Of a stretch of DNA of 64,000 nt, positions 60,360-64,000 are shown piece after piece. Origin of the DNA: Palsa-504 sp963839095. GTDB lineage: Bacteria > Actinomycetota > Actinomycetes > Streptosporangiales > Streptosporangiaceae. How positions within the stretch are numbered: the first letter of the stretch is position 1; each line of letters starts with the position of its first letter. The stretch spans positions 1 to 64,000 of the forward strand of contig CAWIUF010000025.1 in assembly GCA_963839095.1 (NCBI GenBank), in the 5' to 3' direction. The notes beneath the pieces were generated by a model. The model ran no database searches and had not been told where the DNA came from. It was given only the letters and a program-made list of their open reading frames with translations. The translations under genes and the position numbers were made by a program.

Positions 60360-61846
60360 GCCGGGACCGTCCTGGTGCTCATGCCTGCTCCTTCTCGGTC
60401 TTGCTCCCGGTGCTGTTCCCGGGCTTGTCCTCGGTCTTGTGGGCTGGCCTGTCCTCGGTCTTGCTCCCGGGCTTGGCCCCGGGCCGGTTGCCAGGCCCGT
60501 CCTCGGCTTGGCTCGAGGATGGCCCGGATGCGCTCGGCGCGCTCCGTGACCCGGGCCTCCAGGCCATGCCGCGACGGCTCGTAGTACCGGCGGCCCGCCA
60601 CCGGATCCGGTGCGTAGCGCTGCGGGACGATGCCGTCGGCGAAGTCGTGCGGGTACAGGTAGCCCTGGCCGTGGCCCACCTTGCCCGCACCAGGATAGTG
60701 CGCGTCGCGCAGGTGCGCGGGCACCGTCCCGATTAGGCCGTTCCGCACGTCGGCCTCGGCCGCCCCGATGGCCTTGATCACCGCGTTGGACTTGGGCGCC
60801 AGCGCGATGTGGATCACCGCCTGGGCCAGGTTGATCCGCGCCTCGGGGAGCCCGACGAACTCCACCGCCTGCGCGGCCGCGATCGCGGTCTGCAGTGCGG
60901 TCGGGTCGGCCATCCCGACGTCCTCGCTGGCGTGCACGATGAGCCGCCGGGCGATGAACCGCGGGTCCTCCCCCGCCGCGATCATCCGGGCCATGTAGTG
61001 CAGGGCCGCATCCGCGTCGCTGCCCCGCATGGACTTGATGAACGCGCTGATCACGTCGTAGTGCTGGTCACCGTCGCGGTCGTAGCGGACCGCGGCCCGG
61101 TCCACCGCGCGCTCCAGCGTCTCGACGTCGATGGCGCTTTGGCCCAGCGCGGCCGCCTCCAGGTAGGTCAGCGTGCGGCGGGCGTCGCCGCCGGCCAGCC
61201 TGATGAGGTGCTCGACCGCCTCGTCGTCGATGGTGACGGTCCCGCCGAGGCCGCGCGGCTCCGGCTCGGCCAGCGCGCGGCGGATGACCTCGCGCACGTC
61301 GTCGTCGGACAGCGGCTGCAAGGTGAGCAGCAGCGACCGGGACAGCAGCGGGGAAACCACGGAGAAGAACGGATTCTCCGTGGTCGCGCCGATGAACGAC
61401 ACCCAGCGGTTCTCCACCGCGGGCAGCAGCGCGTCCTGCTGGGTCTTGGAAAACCGGTGCACCTCGTCGACGAACAGCACGGTCTGGGCGTTGTGCATGC
61501 CCAGCGCCCGGCGGGCCGCGTCCACGGCGGCACGGACATCCTTGACCCCGGCGCTGACCGCGGAGAGCTCCGTGAAGCGGCGCTTGGTCACCTGGCTGAC
61601 TACGTAGGCCAGCGTGGTCTTACCGGTGCCGGGCGGGCCCCAGAGCAGCAGCGACATCGGGGCGTCGTTGTCCACCAGCTTGCGGAACGGCGTGCCCGCC
61701 CCGGTCAGGTGGCGCTGCCCGATCACCTCGTCCAGGGTGCGCGGCCGCATCCGGACGGCGAGCGGCGCGCCCGCGCTGGCGGCGGCGTCTTCCGCGTCAT
61801 CGAACAGGCTCGCGGACTGCCCGTCCTCACTCATGGCTCTGGCCAT
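60356..61846 (-). CDS. rarA: Replication-associated recombination protein A (RarA/MgsA)
   Basis: The 496-residue AAA+ ATPase contains PLAVRMRPRTLDEVIGQRHL, Walker A LLWGPPGTGKTTLAYVVSQ, Walker B VLFVDEVHRFSKTQQDALLP, sensor 1 SFIGATTENPFFSV and the MgsA C-terminal domain (GDQHYDVISAFIKSMRGSDA, DEALHYMARMI-like, PLPEARINLAQAVIH). It acts at stalled forks. The last 45 residues are a low-complexity tail of AREQD/RGQA repeats, longer than usual. An internal ATG at 61834 is an alternative start. Confidence 0.92.
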   Translation of the reverse strand: MARAMSEDGQSASLFDDAEDAAASAGAPLAVRMRPRTLDEVIGQRHLTGAGTPFRKLVDNDAPMSLLLWGPPGTGKTTLAYVVSQVTKRRFTELSAVSAGVKDVRAAVDAARRALGMHNAQTVLFVDEVHRFSKTQQDALLPAVENRWVSFIGATTENPFFSVVSPLLSRSLLLTLQPLSDDDVREVIRRALAEPEPRGLGGTVTIDDEAVEHLIRLAGGDARRTLTYLEAAALGQSAIDVETLERAVDRAAVRYDRDGDQHYDVISAFIKSMRGSDADAALHYMARMIAAGEDPRFIARRLIVHASEDVGMADPTALQTAIAAAQAVEFVGLPEARINLAQAVIHIALAPKSNAVIKAIGAAEADVRNGLIGTVPAHLRDAHYPGAGKVGHGQGYLYPHDFADGIVPQRYAPDPVAGRRYYEPSRHGLEARVTERAERIRAILEPSRGRAWQPARGQAREQDRGQASPQDRGQAREQHREQDREGAGMSTRTVPA

Positions 61847-61967
61847 CCTCAGACCCTATATGGGCCCGCAAGGCGAGTTATCCACAGAATGACGATGGCG
61901 TTCGGAGTTATCCACAGGTTTCGGGCGGTGGTAGCGGGACGGCGGGGCGCCGTGCAGCCTGAGCACC

Positions 61968-62942
61968 ATGCCGACCGATATCCCGCCGCAAGCCCGCGAA
62001 CTGCTGGTGGCGCAGAGCAAGATCATTGCTAGCCGTCAAGGTTCGGCAGCTGGCGTCGACCCGCGGGTGATGCGCGGCCGGGCAAGAAGCGGTCGCTGGC
62101 AGCGACTGCAGCGGGGCGTGTACGCCGCCTTTTCCGGCGATCCCGCCCGTGAGACAGTGCTCTGGGCCGCGCTGCTCCGCGCCGGACCCGATGCCGTTCT
62201 CAGCCATCAGACGGCGGCCGAGCGACATGGCCTGATCGACGCGCCCTCCTCGCTGATCACGGTCACCGTCCCCGCATCGAAGCGCCCGGCGCGTGCGAAG
62301 ATACCCGGCGTCCTCATCCACCGGTCAGATGCAATCCTGCGGAGCAGGCACCCGGCCATGCTCCCGCCGTGCACACGAGTTGAGGACACGGTGCTTGACC
62401 TTATCCAGATCGCGCCGACCTTTGATGACGCCTACGAATGGATCTGCCGGGCCATCGGCCGCAGGCGTACCACCACGGATCGGATCCGTCAGGCGATGGA
62501 TGCTCGCAAGAAGATGCGTTGGCGCCGGGAGATCGCCTTGGCACTCGGCGACGCCGGGGATGGGGCGTTGTCCCTGCTTGAGTACCGCTACATCCACCGG
62601 GTCGAGCGTCCGCACGGACTGCCTGCCGCGACTCGGCAGGCAAGGATCAGGCAGGGTGCGGGCAACAGATATCTCGACAATCTCTTCGAGGAGTACGGCG
62701 TGTGCGTGGAACTCGACGGTACTGCCGCGCATCCCGAGGACGAGCAGTGGCGTGACAAGCGCCGCGACAATGCCAACCTTTTCGGCGACATCGTCACCCT
62801 CCGGTTCGGCTTCCCCGAACTCGGCGATCGCCGGTGCGAGAGCGCAACTTACGTCGCGGCGGTCCTGCGCCGACGAGGCTGGACCGGAACTGCGCATCCC
62901 TGTCATCGCCCCGCGTGTCCCATCGGCGGGGCAACTTCATGA
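61968..62942 (+). CDS. AbiEi-like antitoxin / DUF559-like nuclease-fold protein
   Basis: The 324-residue protein combines an N-terminal AbiEi-type winged-helix region (RGRARSGRWQRLQRGVYAAF), the central AbiEi_4-like fold (AVLSHQTAAERHGLIDAPSS, VLIHRSDAILRSRHPAMLPP) and a C-terminal DUF559/Vsr-like part (YGVCVELDGTAAHPEDEQWR, DKRRDNANLFGDIVTLRFGF). The latter carries E-x-D-G and R-D-N residues of a PD-(D/E)xK-like core. Such genes are very common solitary genes in actinomycetes. No AbiEii toxin gene adjoins, so a toxin-antitoxin role is doubtful. Confidence 0.75.
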   Translation: MPTDIPPQARELLVAQSKIIASRQGSAAGVDPRVMRGRARSGRWQRLQRGVYAAFSGDPARETVLWAALLRAGPDAVLSHQTAAERHGLIDAPSSLITVTVPASKRPARAKIPGVLIHRSDAILRSRHPAMLPPCTRVEDTVLDLIQIAPTFDDAYEWICRAIGRRRTTTDRIRQAMDARKKMRWRREIALALGDAGDGALSLLEYRYIHRVERPHGLPAATRQARIRQGAGNRYLDNLFEEYGVCVELDGTAAHPEDEQWRDKRRDNANLFGDIVTLRFGFPELGDRRCESATYVAAVLRRRGWTGTAHPCHRPACPIGGATS

Positions 62943-62993
62943 TCGCGGGCAGTTCCGGTCGAAGGATTGCCGTAACTGCCCGCGATCATGAAG
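62935..62993. terminator. Perfect 20-bp inverted repeat between convergent genes
   Basis: CTTCATGATCGCGGGCAGTT (62935-62954) is exactly complementary to 62974-62993, with a 19-base spacer. It overlaps the last codons of the AbiEi-like gene and lies 20 bases from the aspS stop. It could be a bidirectional terminator or a dispersed palindromic repeat. Confidence 0.7.
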
Positions 62994-63012
62994 TAGGGCC
63001 AGGCGGCGGGGT

Positions 63013-64000
63013 CTACGAGGCTGGTGGGGGCGGGGGGTTGGCTGGGCTTGTGAGGCTGGTGGGGGCGACTGGAGCCGGCGGGGTCTGTGAGGACCCAGAG
63101 GACGCGGGGGACGCGGGGGTGGCGTCGATGCCGGCTTCCTTGCGCTGGGCGGGGGTGATGGGGGTGGGGGCGCCGGTGAGGGGGTCGAGGCCGGAGGCCG
63201 CCTTGGGGAAGGCGATGACGTCGCGGATGCTGGCCGCCCCGGCGAGCAGCATCACAACACGGTCCCAGCCGAACGCGATGCCGCCGTGCGGCGGCGGCCC
63301 GTACTTGAACGCGTCCAGCAGGAAGCCGAACTGGGAGCGGGCCTCGGCGGCCGTCAGGCCGATCACGTCGAAGACCGCCTGCTGCATGGCGGACTTGTGG
63401 ATACGGATCGACCCGCCGCCGATCTCGTAGCCGTTGCACACGATGTCGTACGCGTCGGCCAGCGCCCCGCCGGGCTCGGCGGTGAACTTGTCGGCCCATT
63501 CGGGCAGCGGCGCGGTGAAGGGGTGGTGCACCGAGGTCCAGGCACCCTCGGCGTTCTCCTCGAACATGGGGGCGTCGACCACCCACAGGAACGACCAGGC
63601 GGATTCGTCGATCAGGCCGCACCGCTGGCCGATCTCCAGCCGGGCCGCGCCGAGCAGCTCGCGGGACGCGTGGGCCGCCCCGGCAGCGAAGAACACCGCG
63701 TCGCCCGGCGCTGCCCCCGTCGCCGCGGCGAGGCCCGACCGCTCGGCGTCGGACAGGTTCTTGGCCACCGGCCCGGTGATCTCACCGGTCTCGCCGATGA
63801 CCGCGTAGGCGAGGCCGCGGGCGCCGCGGGAGCGCGCCCATTCCTGCCAGCCGTCGAACTCGCGCCGGGACTGCGAGCCGCCGCCCGGCATCACCACGGC
63901 GCCGACGTACTGCGCCTGGAACACCCGGAACTCCGTGCCGGCGAAGTACTCGGTCAGGTCGGTGAGCTCGCAGCCGAAGCGCAGGTCGGGCTTGTCCGAG
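63013..64000 (-). CDS. aspS: Aspartyl-tRNA synthetase, C-terminal part (runs off the window)
   Basis: The frame is open to the window edge and begins with SDKPDLRFGCELTDLTEYFA. It then includes the bacterial-type GAD insertion (RGLAYAVIGETGEITGPVAK, NLSDAERSGL), FLWVVDAPMFEENAEGAWTS, VHHPFTAPLPEWADKF, YDIVCNGYEIGGGSIRIH and motif 3 PPHGGIAFGWDRVVMLLAG. The end is extended by a Pro/Ser-rich tail (TPPAPVAPTSLTSPANPPPP) of about 50 residues not seen in typical AspRS. The discriminating or non-discriminating type cannot be judged from this part. Confidence 0.93.
   Translation of the reverse strand, partial: SDKPDLRFGCELTDLTEYFAGTEFRVFQAQYVGAVVMPGGGSQSRREFDGWQEWARSRGARGLAYAVIGETGEITGPVAKNLSDAERSGLAAATGAAPGDAVFFAAGAAHASRELLGAARLEIGQRCGLIDESAWSFLWVVDAPMFEENAEGAWTSVHHPFTAPLPEWADKFTAEPGGALADAYDIVCNGYEIGGGSIRIHKSAMQQAVFDVIGLTAAEARSQFGFLLDAFKYGPPPHGGIAFGWDRVVMLLAGAASIRDVIAFPKAASGLDPLTGAPTPITPAQRKEAGIDATPASPASSGSSQTPPAPVAPTSLTSPANPPPPPAS

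Noticed and set aside
1..64000. CRISPR array or tRNA genes
   Set aside because: No regularly spaced short repeats with unique spacers were seen. The only tandem arrays are coding TPR/MFS repeats and a 14-bp repeat. No cloverleaf with a T-loop consensus was recognised.

Overview
The window is very GC-rich DNA with actinomycete hallmarks: a SARP/NB-ARC/TPR regulator, an XRE regulator coupled to a DUF397 protein with a nearby RsbW-like ATPase, a SigB/SigF-type sigma factor with STAS proteins, DUF574, DUF948, DUF6167 and DUF6629 families, GTG starts and many 4-base start/stop overlaps. I cannot name the genus. I recognised no tRNA, rRNA or CRISPR array.

Layout. 1-8.1 kb is a worn accessory zone: a truncated MarR gene fused to a DUF574 methyltransferase fragment, a SARP-type STAND regulator with a TPR repeat array, a small secreted protein, an ECF-like sigma factor with its membrane partner, and remnants of VOC, WD40 and IS110 genes. 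A 70-bp direct repeat brackets the sigma locus. 8.1-20.8 kb is an L-rhamnose locus. A LacI regulator and an arabinose/fucose-isomerase-like protein diverge from an operon encoding an ABC sugar importer (ATPase, two permeases, binding lipoprotein), rhamnose mutarotase, rhamnose isomerase, a fused rhamnulose-1-phosphate aldolase/dehydrogenase and rhamnulokinase. Both divergent promoters carry a LacI-type operator just past the predicted start. 20.8-28.9 kb holds assorted genes: SnoaL, DSD1-like, AAA ATPase, PQQ-propeller lipoprotein, RecQ, a fructosamine-kinase-like fragment and a kinase-fold protein. 28.9-32.1 kb looks like the scar of a mobile or regulatory island: palindromes, DUF397/XRE/ATPase genes, an HTH fragment and a serine-recombinase deletion derivative. 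32.1-39.4 kb has a GpgS-like glycosyltransferase, an alpha/beta hydrolase, two STAS proteins, a fatty-acid desaturase, small membrane proteins, an RNA polymerase sigma factor and two copies of a candidate structured RNA or terminator element. 39.3-54.3 kb is mixed: a FhuF-like 2Fe-2S protein, a shredded winged-helix gene, a methyltransferase, OsmC, an ABC exporter, AraC/VOC, a UvrC-like GIY-YIG nuclease, DUF1707, VOC, a HEAGH protein, HAD, MFS, YjbR, SDR, Nudix and an ArsR/SRPBCC/DHFR-like operon. 54.4-64 kb is conserved core: rarA-DUF948-DUF6167-alaS-ruvX-mltG in one minus-strand run, then an AbiEi/DUF559-like gene and the 3' part of aspS.

A striking property is the number of broken genes. 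Eight otherwise coherent genes contain one frame change, and in seven of them the total length is exactly one base over a multiple of three. The SARP gene, recQ, osmC-like, the GIY-YIG gene and mltG each become continuous when one base is removed. This excess of +1 events looks more like insertion errors in the assembly than random decay, and it limits what can be concluded about gene inactivation here. I found no complete, clearly new multi-gene system. The strongest novelty candidates are the paired structured elements at 35.8 and 36.5 kb, the palindrome cluster at 29.1-29.3 kb and the unusual kinase-fold gene.
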